64,000 nucleotides of DNA from Pseudorhodoplanes sinuspersici (GTDB lineage Bacteria > Pseudomonadota > Alphaproteobacteria > Rhizobiales > Xanthobacteraceae), in assembly GCF_002119765.1 (NCBI RefSeq), contig NZ_CP021112.1, positions 4,210,501-4,274,500 on the forward strand. Direction: 5' to 3'. Shown in pieces: positions 27,997 to 37,829 of this stretch. The notes beneath the pieces are model-generated. The model saw only the letters and a list, made by a program, of their open reading frames with translations. It was not told where the DNA came from and did not search any database. Numbering within the stretch: the first letter of the stretch is position 1; each line of letters begins with the position of its first letter. The translations under genes were made by a program, and so were the position numbers.

Positions 27997-28422
27997 ATGG
28001 GACAAGCGCGCAGTCGCGCCCGGCTGGCCGGTTTTGCCCTGATGGTAGCGGCCCTGTTGCTACAACAGACAGTTGACGCTGCATCGGCGCCGAAGCGTCT
28101 CAAAGCATTGCCGCCGTCGATCCTCGGACTGTGGGCGTATGAGCCGGCGGATTGCGGTAACCCGGACAGCGATGGCCACTTGACGATCGAAGCGAAGACA
28201 GTGCTGTTTTTCGCGTCCGGCTATGACATCAAACGCATCGTGCAGCGGCCGGATGGTTCGTGGCGCGCATCAGGTTCTCGCTCGGACGAAGGCGAGGCGG
28301 GCCGCACGCGCGACTCTCTCACGCTGAAGCTGGTCGCACCGGATCAGCTTCATGTCATAACTGGAGGTCCGGAAGGGCACGTCTATCATCGCTGCAAGGC
28401 GCCACCGCCCGGGCAGAAATAA
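27997..28422 (+). CDS. Secreted protein of unknown function
   Basis: 141 residues: signal peptide (about 1-29, ending DAAS), then a small beta-rich domain beginning ILGLWAYEPADC with a second cysteine near the C-terminus (HRCKAP), perhaps forming a disulfide. The pattern of an initial GxW followed by short strands recalls lipocalin-like stress proteins, but I cannot assign a family. It follows usg by 17 bp and is probably co-transcribed. Confidence 0.65.
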   Translation: MGQARSRARLAGFALMVAALLLQQTVDAASAPKRLKALPPSILGLWAYEPADCGNPDSDGHLTIEAKTVLFFASGYDIKRIVQRPDGSWRASGSRSDEGEAGRTRDSLTLKLVAPDQLHVITGGPEGHVYHRCKAPPPGQK

Positions 28423-28439
28423 GTGCGCCGCGAGCGACC

Positions 28440-29363
28440 TTATTTCTCCGCGACGATCTTGGTCCGCAGAGACATGATGCCTTCGAACGAAATCACCATG
28501 TCGTCGCCGGCCTTAAGATAAAGCTCGCTGGCATTTGGCTGGCCGACGGCAACGCCGCTCGGTGCCCCCATGGCGATCAGGTCGCCAGGCTGGAACACGA
28601 CATAACGCGAGAAATGCTCGAGCACGTCGCCGATCTTGTAGAGATAATCACTGGTATGCGAGCGCAGACGGCGCTGACCATTCACATCGCAGGTCACCCA
28701 AAGAGCGTCGGTGTCGGGGACTTCGTCCATTGTCAGGATGTAAGGGCCGGTCGGCGCAAAGCCTGGCATGTTCTTGGCCGTCCAGAAGCGGGTGCCTGAT
28801 ACGACTTCGCGCTTCTGGATCTCGCGGGCGCTGATATCGTTTGTGAGCGTAAATCCCGCGATATAATCCATCGCCTCGGCTTTCTTCACGCGATGCGCGC
28901 GTTTGCCGATGACGTAGCAAAGCTCCGGCTCGTAATCGAGTGTGGTGATATCGTTGGGCTTCACCACGTCGTCGTCATCACCTGACATCGTATCGACCAG
29001 CTTGATGAAGCCGGTCGGTTCGTTCGGAATCTCGGTCAGCATCTTGTTGGCGAGCAATTCCTCGCGATGCTTTTTCGTGTTTTTGCCGACACAGAAGAAT
29101 TTCGATGGATCAGGAATCGGCGGCAGGAATTTCACATTGGCGAGGGGCACATAGAGGCCTTTGGCGTCGGCTGCATCGGCGAGTTCATTCAACACCGGCA
29201 GCGTTTGTGGTCCCGTGGTCAGCGCCATCTTGACGCTGGATGCAGGCACGGGGCGGCGTAGCGTATTCGCCGCAGCCAGCACATCAATCACGCGGTCATG
29301 ACGAACGATGCCAAACCGCGGCCCGCTGTTGCGCGAACGGTCGATGAAAGTTGCAAGACGCAT
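28440..29363 (-). CDS. Fumarylacetoacetate hydrolase family protein
   Basis: 307 residues with the FAH catalytic domain over the C-terminal ~210. Metal ligands are visible as LDYEPELCYVIGKRA (Glu-x-Glu) and GFTLTNDISARE (Asp). FAH-family enzymes cleave or decarboxylate 2-oxo-acid ring-fission products of aromatic catabolism. Its ATG lies only 3 bp after the stop of the Bug-type binding protein gene, so the two form one operon and may act on the same acid. The specific substrate is unknown. Confidence 0.87.
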   Translation of the reverse strand: MRLATFIDRSRNSGPRFGIVRHDRVIDVLAAANTLRRPVPASSVKMALTTGPQTLPVLNELADAADAKGLYVPLANVKFLPPIPDPSKFFCVGKNTKKHREELLANKMLTEIPNEPTGFIKLVDTMSGDDDDVVKPNDITTLDYEPELCYVIGKRAHRVKKAEAMDYIAGFTLTNDISAREIQKREVVSGTRFWTAKNMPGFAPTGPYILTMDEVPDTDALWVTCDVNGQRRLRSHTSDYLYKIGDVLEHFSRYVVFQPGDLIAMGAPSGVAVGQPNASELYLKAGDDMVISFEGIMSLRTKIVAEK

Positions 29364-29366
29364 GGA

Positions 29367-30404
29367 TCACTTCGCTCCGGGAAGCTGGATATTGTTGTCC
29401 TTGACCAGTTTGGTCCACTTGGCAACGTCCATATTAATGTAGCGGCCAAACTCGTCCGGCGTTTGCGGCATGGGTTCAGCGCCGAGAATGGCGAGCTGAT
29501 CGCGGAACTCCTTTGCGTCCATGATAGAGACGACCGCTTCGTTGATCTGCTTGACGATCTCCGGCGGTGTCTTGGCCGGTGCGAGCAAGCCGAACCAGCC
29601 GACAGACTGGTAGCCTGGCAGTCCGCTCTCGGAGATGGTCGGAATGTTGGGATAGAATTGCGAGCGTCGGCTGTCGGTCGATCCGATCGCCTTCAGCTTT
29701 CCCGACGCGATGAAGGGTTGCACAACGGGTGCGGGCGCGAACATCATGTCGATACGTCCGCCGAGCAAATCCGTAACGCCCGGTCCCGTACCCTTGTAGG
29801 GCACGTGCAGCATCTTGATGCCGGCTTCGCTCTCGAACAGGACCGCGGAGAGATGCGACGCGGCACCGACGCCGGACGAGCCGTAAGTCAGGCTGTCGGG
29901 CTTTTCCTTGCTGATGCGGATAATGTCTGCAGCCGATCTTGCGGGCACGCCGGGACCGACCACAAGAAGATAGGGCGGGGCGGCAGCCACGGTGATCGGC
30001 GCGAGATATTTGTTGACGTCGAATGGTCCGTCGCCGCCCAGCGCGGAGGCCGCTGCCATCAGCGCCCCAGTCGAAGCCATCAGCAACGTGTATCCATCAG
30101 CGGTCGCATTGACCACGGCGCGGGTGCCGATGCCGCCGGACGCACCAGGCTGATTTTCGACGACAATCGCTTGGCCCCATTTCTCATTCAGCTTCTGGGC
30201 GATGACGCGGGCCAGCACGTCTGTTCCGCCCCCAGGAGGGAAAGGCACGATCAGCTTGATGGGGCGGTCGGGAAAATTGGCGGCCTGCACGGGTAGAGCC
30301 GCGCAGCCGAATGTGAAAGCAAGAAGAATAGCGCGGAACGATATGGTGCGAAACAACATGGCGCGAAATGACATCGCGTGGAACAGCATGGCACGAAACG
30401 ACAT
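29367..30404 (-). CDS. Tripartite tricarboxylate transporter substrate-binding protein (Bug family)
   Basis: 345 residues. The mature domain has the Bug/TctC signature: FPDRPIKLIVPFPPGGGTD, the VENQPGASGGIG loop and VPYKGTGPGVTDLLGGRID. The start is peculiar: the first ~25 residues consist of five-residue repeats (MSFRA, MLFHA, MSFRA, MLFRT, ISFRA) before a normal signal peptide ending PVQA. No TctA/TctB membrane genes are present, as is common for Bug proteins. It probably binds a carboxylate for uptake or sensing. Confidence 0.9.
   Translation of the reverse strand: MSFRAMLFHAMSFRAMLFRTISFRAILLAFTFGCAALPVQAANFPDRPIKLIVPFPPGGGTDVLARVIAQKLNEKWGQAIVVENQPGASGGIGTRAVVNATADGYTLLMASTGALMAAASALGGDGPFDVNKYLAPITVAAAPPYLLVVGPGVPARSAADIIRISKEKPDSLTYGSSGVGAASHLSAVLFESEAGIKMLHVPYKGTGPGVTDLLGGRIDMMFAPAPVVQPFIASGKLKAIGSTDSRRSQFYPNIPTISESGLPGYQSVGWFGLLAPAKTPPEIVKQINEAVVSIMDAKEFRDQLAILGAEPMPQTPDEFGRYINMDVAKWTKLVKDNNIQLPGAK
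30330..30404 (-). repeat. Five tandem 15-bp units at the start of the Bug gene
   Basis: Five imperfect 15-bp copies are read in frame, four of them beginning ATG and the fifth ATA; alternate copies are closer to each other, giving a 30-bp super-repeat. A GAGGG ribosome site lies ~10 bp before the first ATG. In-frame expansion or contraction would lengthen or shorten the signal peptide n-region without breaking the gene. Confidence 0.75.
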
Positions 30405-30621
30405 AGGCGTTGTCCCTCAAATGTTCTTGTGATTGCCGGTGCTGATTGGAAGCGAATTGCCGTTAAACAAGGCGCTATCGCCCGGTCCGTTTTTTGTTAA
30501 ATGGCTGGAAATGCGCGATGAAGGAAGCGTCTGGTCCGCATGACTGTCCGCCGTGGCTGTCATAGCCAAGGCCTTCGCATTGGTTTAAGCAGCGCTTTCG
30601 CTTGTCCCTCCGGTCCATCCC

Positions 30622-31776
30622 ATGAGCCATCTGCTGTCCCGCTTCGCTCTGATGAGCGGGAATTTTATCACTGGCCTCTCCGTGCTTGCGCCGGCGGGTA
30701 TGCTGCATGAATTGTCGAGCGGTCTTGGCGTGACCATCCGCGATGCGGGCTTGCTGGTTACGTATGGCGCGGTCATCCTGTGTTTCGGATCGCCTGTCCT
30801 GTCATGGCTGACGACACGCATGGGGCGGCGCCTGCTGCTGACGGGAACACTCGCCATCGTTGCCGCCGGACATGTGGCGTCTGCATTCGCCGACAGTTAT
30901 GCCGCGATCCTTCTCTTTCGCATTGCGATGCTGGTCGTCGTCGCGCTTTATACGCCGCAGGCAGCCAGTACGATTGCGCTGATTGTTCCTGAAAAGGACC
31001 GGGCAAGCGCGCTGGCTTTTGTCTTTCTTGGCTGGTCGATAGCAATCGCAGTCGGCTTGCCGCTGATCACGTGGTTGGCGACGCAGTTTGGCTGGCGCGA
31101 GACCTACCTGGTGATTGGAGTGACGGCGGCCGCGGTCGCTTTGCTCAATGTCGTGGTGCTTCCCCGCGGTTTGAAGGGGTATCCGCTCTCATTGCAGAGT
31201 TTCACGGAGATTGCGCGCAGCAAGACGCTGCTGCTGATATTGCTGATCACGCTTTTTCAGATGTCTGGGCAATTCTCGATCACGATCTATATGGCGCCGG
31301 TGTTGCAACGCCTCGCTGACGCCGGGCCGGCAGCCGCGGGGATTTTCTTTGCGATACTCGGTGTGGCGAGTTTGATCGGTAACGTCATTGCGACGAGTGT
31401 CGTTGGCCGCCTCGGCGTGCCGCGCACATTGGCAATCTTCATGCTGTCGATGATCTGCGGTTCCCTGATCTGGGCCATTGGCGGAGGCATTCTTGCCGCA
31501 ATGGCTGCTGGCATGCTGATGCTCGGTCTCGGCGTCACTGCAGCCAATTCGATGCAGCAGGCCAGGTTGATCGAAGCAGCCCCAGCGTTGGCCAGTGCAA
31601 CGGTCGCGTTAAATACATCGTTTCTTTATTTCGGACAGGCGCTGGGTTCAGCGAGCGCCAGCATCCTGTTCGATCATGGATATTACCGCGCCATCGGCTT
31701 TGTTGCGGTGGCATTTTTTCTCATTGCCTTCACAACATTCCAACTCACGGAATTGTGGCGCAAGCGATCTCAATAA
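30622..31776 (+). CDS. MFS transporter (DHA1-like)
   Basis: 384 residues with about 12 transmembrane helices. Motif A appears as LTTRMGRRLLLTG between helices 2 and 3, with the usual GWRETYLVIG segment near helix 6. It resembles the AraJ/drug-efflux branch. It is divergent from the Bug/FAH operon across ~215 bp. Its 3' end overlaps the last 7 bp of the convergent nucleoside transporter gene. The substrate is not predictable. Confidence 0.87.
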   Translation: MSHLLSRFALMSGNFITGLSVLAPAGMLHELSSGLGVTIRDAGLLVTYGAVILCFGSPVLSWLTTRMGRRLLLTGTLAIVAAGHVASAFADSYAAILLFRIAMLVVVALYTPQAASTIALIVPEKDRASALAFVFLGWSIAIAVGLPLITWLATQFGWRETYLVIGVTAAAVALLNVVVLPRGLKGYPLSLQSFTEIARSKTLLLILLITLFQMSGQFSITIYMAPVLQRLADAGPAAAGIFFAILGVASLIGNVIATSVVGRLGVPRTLAIFMLSMICGSLIWAIGGGILAAMAAGMLMLGLGVTAANSMQQARLIEAAPALASATVALNTSFLYFGQALGSASASILFDHGYYRAIGFVAVAFFLIAFTTFQLTELWRKRSQ

Positions 31777-33023
31777 CTGAGCATTCCCACGATCGCTCCG
31801 ATGACGCAGGTCGCAAGCGTGCCGGAGACGATGGTCTTCGGACCGAGCGAGATAATTTCCTCGCGACGTTCCGGCGCCATCGTCGTCAGGCCGGCAATCA
31901 TGATACCGAGCGAGCCGAAATTGGCGAAGCCACATAAGGCATAGAGCATGATCAGACGCGAGCGTTCGCTGAAAGCGTCCGGCCCAAGCTTCGACATTTC
32001 CACATAAGCAATCAGTTCGTTGAGCACGGTCTTGATGCCCATCAATTCGCCGCCACGCAGGGCTTCGTTCCAGGGAAGCCCCATCAGCCAGCAGACCGGT
32101 GCCATGATGTAGCCGAGCATGCGCTGCAGCGTCACTTTGGCGCCGCCGATGTCGGGAACGAGTCCGAGAATGGCGTTGGCCAGGTGCACGAGCGCCACCA
32201 GCACGATCAGCATGGCGACGATATTGAGCAGGAGCGCGAGCCCTTCGCTTGTACCCTTGACGATCGCGTCCATCGTCGAGGCTGCGACCGGCGGCGGGTT
32301 CGAATATTCGGCCATTGTCGCAGCCTCGTTCGTTTCCGGCACCATCAATTCGCTGATCAGGATCGCGGCCGGTGCGCCCAGCACCGATGCGATGAGCAGA
32401 TGCCCCGCCACATCGGGGATGACGGTGCTCAGGATCGTGGCATAGAGCACGAGCACGGTGCCGGCGATTCCGGCCATGCCACCCGTCATCACGATGAATA
32501 ATTCGGCACGCGTCAGCCTCACGAGATAGGGGCGGATGAACAGCGGCGCCTCGACCATGCCGACGAAGATATTGGCCGCAGTCGACAGACCGACCGCTCC
32601 GCCGACACCGAGCAAGCGTTCGAGGACGAAAGAAAAACCGCGAACGATCGGCGGCAGGATCCGCCAATAAAAGAGCAGGGTGGTCAGCACGCTCATGATC
32701 AGCACCAGCGGCAGTGCCTGGAAGGCCAGAACAAAATCCGAGCCGGGGATTTTCGGATCGAAAGGCAACGTGCCGCCGCCGATATAGCCAAAGACAAACG
32801 CCGTGCCGGCGCGGGTGGCGGCGGCGATCGCATCCACTGCAGCGTTGGCTCCGGCGAAGGCCGCCCGCAACGCTGGAATTTTCAGGAGTGCGACCGCGAG
32901 AAATATCGTCAGTGACAGGCTGATACTGACGCGGCGCCACGAAACGGCAAACCGGCTTTCACTGAAAAGCCACGCGAGGGCGATGAGCGCCACGACGCCC
33001 AGCGCAGATTGCAATGCCAGCAT
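31770..33023 (-). CDS. Concentrative nucleoside transporter (NupC/CNT family)
   Basis: 417 residues in the CNT arrangement: N-terminal helices (about 1-60), the gating core with FVFGYIGGGTLPFD, GGAVGLSTAANIFVGMVEAPL, then STVIPDVAGHLLIASVLGAPAA and the C-terminal transport motif LCGFANFGSLGIMIAGL. These contain the Gln/Glu/Asn-rich stretches that bind nucleoside and cation. It should import nucleosides with H+ or Na+. The stop overlaps the convergent MFS gene by 7 bp. Confidence 0.93.
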   Translation of the reverse strand: MLALQSALGVVALIALAWLFSESRFAVSWRRVSISLSLTIFLAVALLKIPALRAAFAGANAAVDAIAAATRAGTAFVFGYIGGGTLPFDPKIPGSDFVLAFQALPLVLIMSVLTTLLFYWRILPPIVRGFSFVLERLLGVGGAVGLSTAANIFVGMVEAPLFIRPYLVRLTRAELFIVMTGGMAGIAGTVLVLYATILSTVIPDVAGHLLIASVLGAPAAILISELMVPETNEAATMAEYSNPPPVAASTMDAIVKGTSEGLALLLNIVAMLIVLVALVHLANAILGLVPDIGGAKVTLQRMLGYIMAPVCWLMGLPWNEALRGGELMGIKTVLNELIAYVEMSKLGPDAFSERSRLIMLYALCGFANFGSLGIMIAGLTTMAPERREEIISLGPKTIVSGTLATCVIGAIVGMLSY

Positions 33024-33081
33024 GATTGTCCCGAGGTCCCCGATCCGGCGAGTATAGTCTAGCCGGCCGCGGCGGCCATCG

Positions 33082-34269
33082 TCACGATTCCAGTGCCTGT
33101 GACACCATCGTCAGCGACGGTCGGCCGGGTTCGATGCGGTTGCGACCTTTCTGTTTGGCGCGATAGAGGGCGGCATCGGCCACGGCATAAAGCGTATCGA
33201 AGTCGTAGCCCGCCTGTGTTGCAGAGGCGGTGCCGATACTGACGGTTGCTGAAACGCGGTGACCGTCAACCTCGCGGGCGGCGGCAGCGAACGAGTCGCG
33301 AATCCGTTCGGCGATATCCATCGTGATGTCCGGTGTGACGCCAGGCAGCAGAGCCACGAATTCCTCACCGCCGAGCCGCCCGACGAGGTCGAGCGGACGC
33401 AAGGTTTGCTGGATCGTTTTGGCAAAGACGACCAGAACGCGGTCGCCGGCGCGATGGCCGAATCGATCATTGATGCCTTTGAAATTGTCGAGGTCGAAGA
33501 GGAGGAGCGCAAGCGGCGCCTTATCGGTGTTCGAACGCGCGATGACACGGAGGGCCAGTTCGGTGAAGCCGCGGCGATTGGCAACACCGGTCAGCGAATC
33601 GATATTGGCGGCGCGACGTTGATACAGTTCGGCGCGCTCCTTGGTCAGTGCCATCAGCAGGAATACCAGCGCAAAGGCGTAGAATAGCGGACCGAAGACC
33701 ATGATCAGGGCCGCGGGAGAGGCAGGCGAATTCGCTCCGATAGGGAATGGCAGCGAGGTGACGGAAGGAATACGCACCAGAAAGAACAGACCGTGCAATC
33801 CGACCATGGCCATCACCGGCCAGCGTGACATCAACCCTTCTTTTCGTCCTTGCCAAAGCTCCCAAACGAACAGCAGGCAGTAAGTCAGGACGATCGTCGA
33901 TGCGAGCACGATGCGCAGCGGCAATGATTGCATAAAGAAACTGAACTGGCTTGCCAGCAGCCAGACGATGGATCCCGCAGTCATTCCGAGAAATACCGGC
34001 CTGCGGCCCTCGAACACCCGTGCCCCGGTCCACAACAACCCATAGGCGAGCGAATAGATCGTGTTGCAGACCACGATTGACCAGAATTCCGGCAGGTTGT
34101 CCCGAAGCCCGAACAAAGCTGTCGCCGGCGCAAAGAAAAGGAACGCAGCTCCCCACCACGCCAACGCCGTGGTGCTGCGATTCTGCAACCAAGCAAAAAG
34201 CAAGAGGACACCGCCCAGCCCCAGCATGAAGACGGTGACGAAGAACAGCGTGGCAAGGTCGAGCGTCAC
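33082..34269 (-). CDS. Membrane diguanylate cyclase (GGDEF)
   Basis: 395 residues. The first ~215 contain seven or so hydrophobic helices. The C-terminal GGDEF domain begins near DSLTGVANRRGF and has the active-site loop LGGEEF (GGEEF variant, catalytically competent). It should make cyclic di-GMP from two GTP. I see no RxxD inhibitory site in the usual place, five residues before the motif. It is a single gene. A second GGDEF protein lies 1.1 kb upstream, so local c-di-GMP signalling may be linked. Confidence 0.9.
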   Translation of the reverse strand: MTLDLATLFFVTVFMLGLGGVLLLFAWLQNRSTTALAWWGAAFLFFAPATALFGLRDNLPEFWSIVVCNTIYSLAYGLLWTGARVFEGRRPVFLGMTAGSIVWLLASQFSFFMQSLPLRIVLASTIVLTYCLLFVWELWQGRKEGLMSRWPVMAMVGLHGLFFLVRIPSVTSLPFPIGANSPASPAALIMVFGPLFYAFALVFLLMALTKERAELYQRRAANIDSLTGVANRRGFTELALRVIARSNTDKAPLALLLFDLDNFKGINDRFGHRAGDRVLVVFAKTIQQTLRPLDLVGRLGGEEFVALLPGVTPDITMDIAERIRDSFAAAAREVDGHRVSATVSIGTASATQAGYDFDTLYAVADAALYRAKQKGRNRIEPGRPSLTMVSQALES

Positions 34270-34433
34270 GCTATGCCCCTATGCGCGCCCCGAGCGGAGC
34301 GCCTGCATAGCTTGACCGGCAATAGTACCGCAAGCCTGACCGCGATGAGCTTAGATCGGCGATAAAATAGAGAAAATGGTCAGCAATGGCGGACGGAGCG
34401 GCTGGGGGCCGCTCCATTGCCGGGAGCTGATTC

Positions 34434-35186
34434 TCAGCCGCGACCTTCGAATGGCATCTTCGTGGCCTTCACTGTCATGAACAGCACGTTCGATTCCAGC
34501 GACAGGCTGGCCATGTAGCTGATGGCGCGGCCGACATCTTCGACGGCCATCCGATCTTCGGCACGGACAGAACCGTCCGGTTGCATCATCCCTTGCGTCA
34601 TACGCTCTGTCAGCGGCGACACGGCATTGCCGATATCGATCTGGCCACAGGCGATGTCATAGGCGCGGCCGTCAAGCGCGGTGGATTTGGTCAGGCCGGT
34701 AATGGCATGCTTGGTCGCGGTATAGGCGACCGTGAACGGGCGCGGCGTATGCGCCGAGATCGAACCGTTGTTGATGATGCGGCCGCCACGCGGGTTCTGC
34801 GCCTTCATAATCTTGAACGCTTCCTGCGTGCACAGGAACGGCCCCGTGAGATTGGTGGCGAGGACGGCCTGCCACTTGTCGAAGGGCAGGTCTTCCAGTG
34901 GCATGGCGGGCGCCCCGATGCCGGCATTGTTGAAAAGAAGATCAAGTCGGCCGAAGGCTTCCATCGCCTTGGCAAATAGCGCCTTGATCTGTGCGGGGTC
35001 GGAAAGGTCGGTCGGCACGGCAAGTGTCTTGCGCCCAAACGCCGCGCCTTCCTTCGCCACCTCCTCAAGCGGCTCTTTGCGGCGGCCGGCCAGCACCATG
35101 TCAAAGCCGTCTTTCATCAGCGCCAGTGCGGACGCGCGTCCGATACCCGAACCAGCACCTGTCACCAGCGCAACCTTCGCCGCCAT
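34434..35186 (-). CDS. Short-chain dehydrogenase/reductase (SDR)
   Basis: 250 residues of a classical [11 protein letters not shown] cofactor loop (9-16), NNAG, active-site Ser in NNGSISAHT, and the Tyr/Lys pair in YTATKHA. The Gly pattern and an Arg in LAGRRKEP suggest NADP(H). It oxidises or reduces an alcohol/carbonyl substrate that cannot be named. It is a single gene with no tight partners. Confidence 0.9.
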   Translation of the reverse strand: MAAKVALVTGAGSGIGRASALALMKDGFDMVLAGRRKEPLEEVAKEGAAFGRKTLAVPTDLSDPAQIKALFAKAMEAFGRLDLLFNNAGIGAPAMPLEDLPFDKWQAVLATNLTGPFLCTQEAFKIMKAQNPRGGRIINNGSISAHTPRPFTVAYTATKHAITGLTKSTALDGRAYDIACGQIDIGNAVSPLTERMTQGMMQPDGSVRAEDRMAVEDVGRAISYMASLSLESNVLFMTVKATKMPFEGRG

Positions 35187-35399
35187 TCTTATCTCCCGTG
35201 TTCTGATTATTCGTCCGTATTAGCCATCCTAGCGCATGATCCGGCGAAGTGAAATTACTTAGCCGACGAGATTATGCGCCATGTCAATAAGTTAGCGCGC
35301 GATCGGACGCAAAACCGGTCGCCACTTGTGCTGATCGCGCGCTATGGATTAGCCAATGCTCGGCAATGCCCCCTGACGAATACCCGGTAGCGGCTGTTA

Positions 35400-37736
35400 T
35401 CAGCCCGCCAAGGCCGCCGCGTCCTTGGCGATGCTGCGGTGACTGCCTGGCATTGCAAGGCGGGCGGAGATGAGATTAGGCGAGCCGGGCCTGCCGAACC
35501 GGTAGCCCTGCATCGAATGGACGCCTGCCGCCCGCAGGAAGAGCTGCTGCTCGGCGGTCTCGACACCTTCGGCTGTCACCCTCATGCCAAGACCCCGGCC
35601 GAGACCAACAATGGCGTGCACGATGGCGGCTGCATCTGCCGAACGCTCGATCGAGCGGACGAAGCTTTTGTCGATTTTCAGCTTGTCGAAGGGAAAGCGC
35701 CGTAAATAGGCAAGCGACGAATAGCCTGTGCCGAAGTCGTCGAGTGCCAGCCGCAGGCCAATGCTCTTGAGGCGATGCATCGCGGTCTCGGCATTGTCCA
35801 CATTGCCGATCAGCGTGCTTTCGGTGATCTCGAGTTCGAGGCAGGAGGCATCGAAGCCGGTCTCGCGCAGAATGCGCTCGACCGTGTCGACGAAATCGGG
35901 CCGCCTGAATTGCAGCGCCGAGACGTTGACCGACATGGACAGGCCGGGCCATTGCTTGCCTTCGGTGCAAGCACGCCGTAACACCCATTCGCCAAGCTTG
36001 ATGATCAGGCCGGAATGTTCCGCGATGGGAATGAATTGCGACGGCTCGATATCGCCACGCGTCGGATGGGTCCAGCGTGATAATGCTTCGACGCCGAGGA
36101 TGGTGTCGCCGCTGCCATTGACGATCGGCTGGTAGACGAGACGCAATTGGTCATTGGCGATGGCTTCGCGCAAATCGTGCTCGAGTTGCTTGCGTTCGGA
36201 CAGGTCTGCGTCCATCGCAGCGTCATAGATACAGGCGCGGTTCCGGCCTTCATTCTTGGCGCGATACAGCGCCATGTCGGCGTAGCGCATGACGTCGGCG
36301 GTGCCGCCGTGGAAGCGCTGGTTGATGGTGGCGATGCCGATGCTGGCGCCGATCAGGATGTTGTGGCCGTTGATCGAATACGGTGCACAGATCGCCGCGA
36401 TGATGCGGTCAGCCATACGCTGCAACGTCGCCGGATCGACAGCCCCTGTGACAAGGACAGCAAATTCGTCACCACCCAACCGGCTGACAAGGTCTTCTGG
36501 CCGCAATATGCCAGAGAGGCGCCCGGTGACATTGCGGATCAGCTCGTCACCAACCGGATGTCCAAGCGTGTCGTTCACATCCTTGAAGTGATCGAGGTCG
36601 ACATAGAGAACGGCTGCGGCTGGACCGCCCTGGTGCACATTGCCGATGACTTGTTCGAGGCGTTCACCGAAATAGTTGCGGTTTGGCAAGCCACAGAGCG
36701 GATCGTGCAAGGCGAGATAGCGCAGCCGCTGCTCCCCCTGCGCGATCGTTGCGGCGGTGCGGCGCATATAACCGTGAATCAGTGCGGCCAATAATCCGAA
36801 GCCTGCAAAGGCAACGGCGATGAACGGAATGACGCTGGTGACAATCTCGGCACCCGGCTTTTTGGGAGTCCAGGCCAGCCGCATAACTGGCGTTCCCGAA
36901 TCGTCTTTCAGATCGAAGACGTATTCGTCCGCCGCCGGCTCTTCCTTGTCGAGCAGATGCAGATTCTCCAACTGCAATCGTCCGGCGATATCGGATAGCA
37001 TATCGTCATCGATAAATTTGACGGACATCACGATTGGAGCTGAATTGCGCTCTGCTCCAGCAATCTGTTCGGTCGGAGCAATGCGCACCGCCGCGACGGC
37101 CGCTGGGCGGCCGAGGAAACGCTGGATCAGCGTTGCGCGGTTGGCTTGCTGGTCGTCTGCAGCCTCGCGTGGCTCCGAAATGCGGACAGCACCGTTCAAC
37201 TGTCCGTCTGTCGGTGTACCCCGGATGTAGTCGAGGGTTGGGGCCAGTTCTGGCAGGATCGAGTTGAACCATTTCGGTTCGACGCTGTTGCGGCCCAGCA
37301 GGGCGTAGACGAGCTTGTCGCTGGAATCGGCGACAAACACAAAGTCATGATCGAAGGAATTGCGAAGCCAGAGGCCGACGCGATTATGCATCCAGTCGTG
37401 GTCGAAGTGGTCGCGGATGCGGCGCACGGCTTCTTCGTTCGAGGCGACGCTCTCCAGTTCGCGCAGAATCCGGTTGCCGTAGTTGGTGATAGCCCGTGAG
37501 AACAGCCGCTTTTCGTGCTCCAGCGCAACTTCGTCGGCGCGCTTGGCTGAGGTCATGACGGCGAAAACGATGCAAACGATCGCAACCGCAACGATCACGC
37601 TGATCGGAACGACAACGCTAAGCCGGGCGCGATCCCAACTGATCTGCGCGCTTTTCTCGGCCAAACGCGCATTCGTTTCGGCCACCACAAATTTGCCCCT
37701 AAGTGTCGGATCTGGAGGGCAAAAATTATGGGACAA
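35400..37736 (-). CDS. CHASE4-GGDEF-EAL membrane protein
   Basis: 778 residues: a transmembrane helix near 40-62, a periplasmic CHASE4-like sensor (about 75-290), a second helix (about 300-322), a GGDEF domain with RLGGDEFAVLV and an EAL domain with ILGVEALSRWTHP and the later DDFGTGYSSLAYL. Both catalytic motifs are intact, so either synthesis or hydrolysis of c-di-GMP is possible. It is 93 bp downstream of the Anbu peptidase gene on the same strand. An internal start is possible. Confidence 0.92.
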   Translation of the reverse strand: MSHNFCPPDPTLRGKFVVAETNARLAEKSAQISWDRARLSVVVPISVIVAVAIVCIVFAVMTSAKRADEVALEHEKRLFSRAITNYGNRILRELESVASNEEAVRRIRDHFDHDWMHNRVGLWLRNSFDHDFVFVADSSDKLVYALLGRNSVEPKWFNSILPELAPTLDYIRGTPTDGQLNGAVRISEPREAADDQQANRATLIQRFLGRPAAVAAVRIAPTEQIAGAERNSAPIVMSVKFIDDDMLSDIAGRLQLENLHLLDKEEPAADEYVFDLKDDSGTPVMRLAWTPKKPGAEIVTSVIPFIAVAFAGFGLLAALIHGYMRRTAATIAQGEQRLRYLALHDPLCGLPNRNYFGERLEQVIGNVHQGGPAAAVLYVDLDHFKDVNDTLGHPVGDELIRNVTGRLSGILRPEDLVSRLGGDEFAVLVTGAVDPATLQRMADRIIAAICAPYSINGHNILIGASIGIATINQRFHGGTADVMRYADMALYRAKNEGRNRACIYDAAMDADLSERKQLEHDLREAIANDQLRLVYQPIVNGSGDTILGVEALSRWTHPTRGDIEPSQFIPIAEHSGLIIKLGEWVLRRACTEGKQWPGLSMSVNVSALQFRRPDFVDTVERILRETGFDASCLELEITESTLIGNVDNAETAMHRLKSIGLRLALDDFGTGYSSLAYLRRFPFDKLKIDKSFVRSIERSADAAAIVHAIVGLGRGLGMRVTAEGVETAEQQLFLRAAGVHSMQGYRFGRPGSPNLISARLAMPGSHRSIAKDAAALAG

Positions 37737-37829
37737 AACTTGCCATTCACTTGCCAGTGATGTGTAGGTACGCCGCTAAGCGTCTGCGGGACCCGTTTCA
37801 CCATTTATGGTTAATGAAGCGTAAATGAC

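Noticed and set aside
29298..30296. 332-codon plus-strand frame opposite the Bug and FAH genes
   Set aside because: It is a shadow frame; the minus-strand genes have family motifs and sensible spacing.
31648..32940. 430-codon minus-strand frame in another register of the nucleoside transporter
   Set aside because: It overlaps the CNT gene on the same strand with Arg-rich, non-membrane sequence; the CNT frame has the family motifs.
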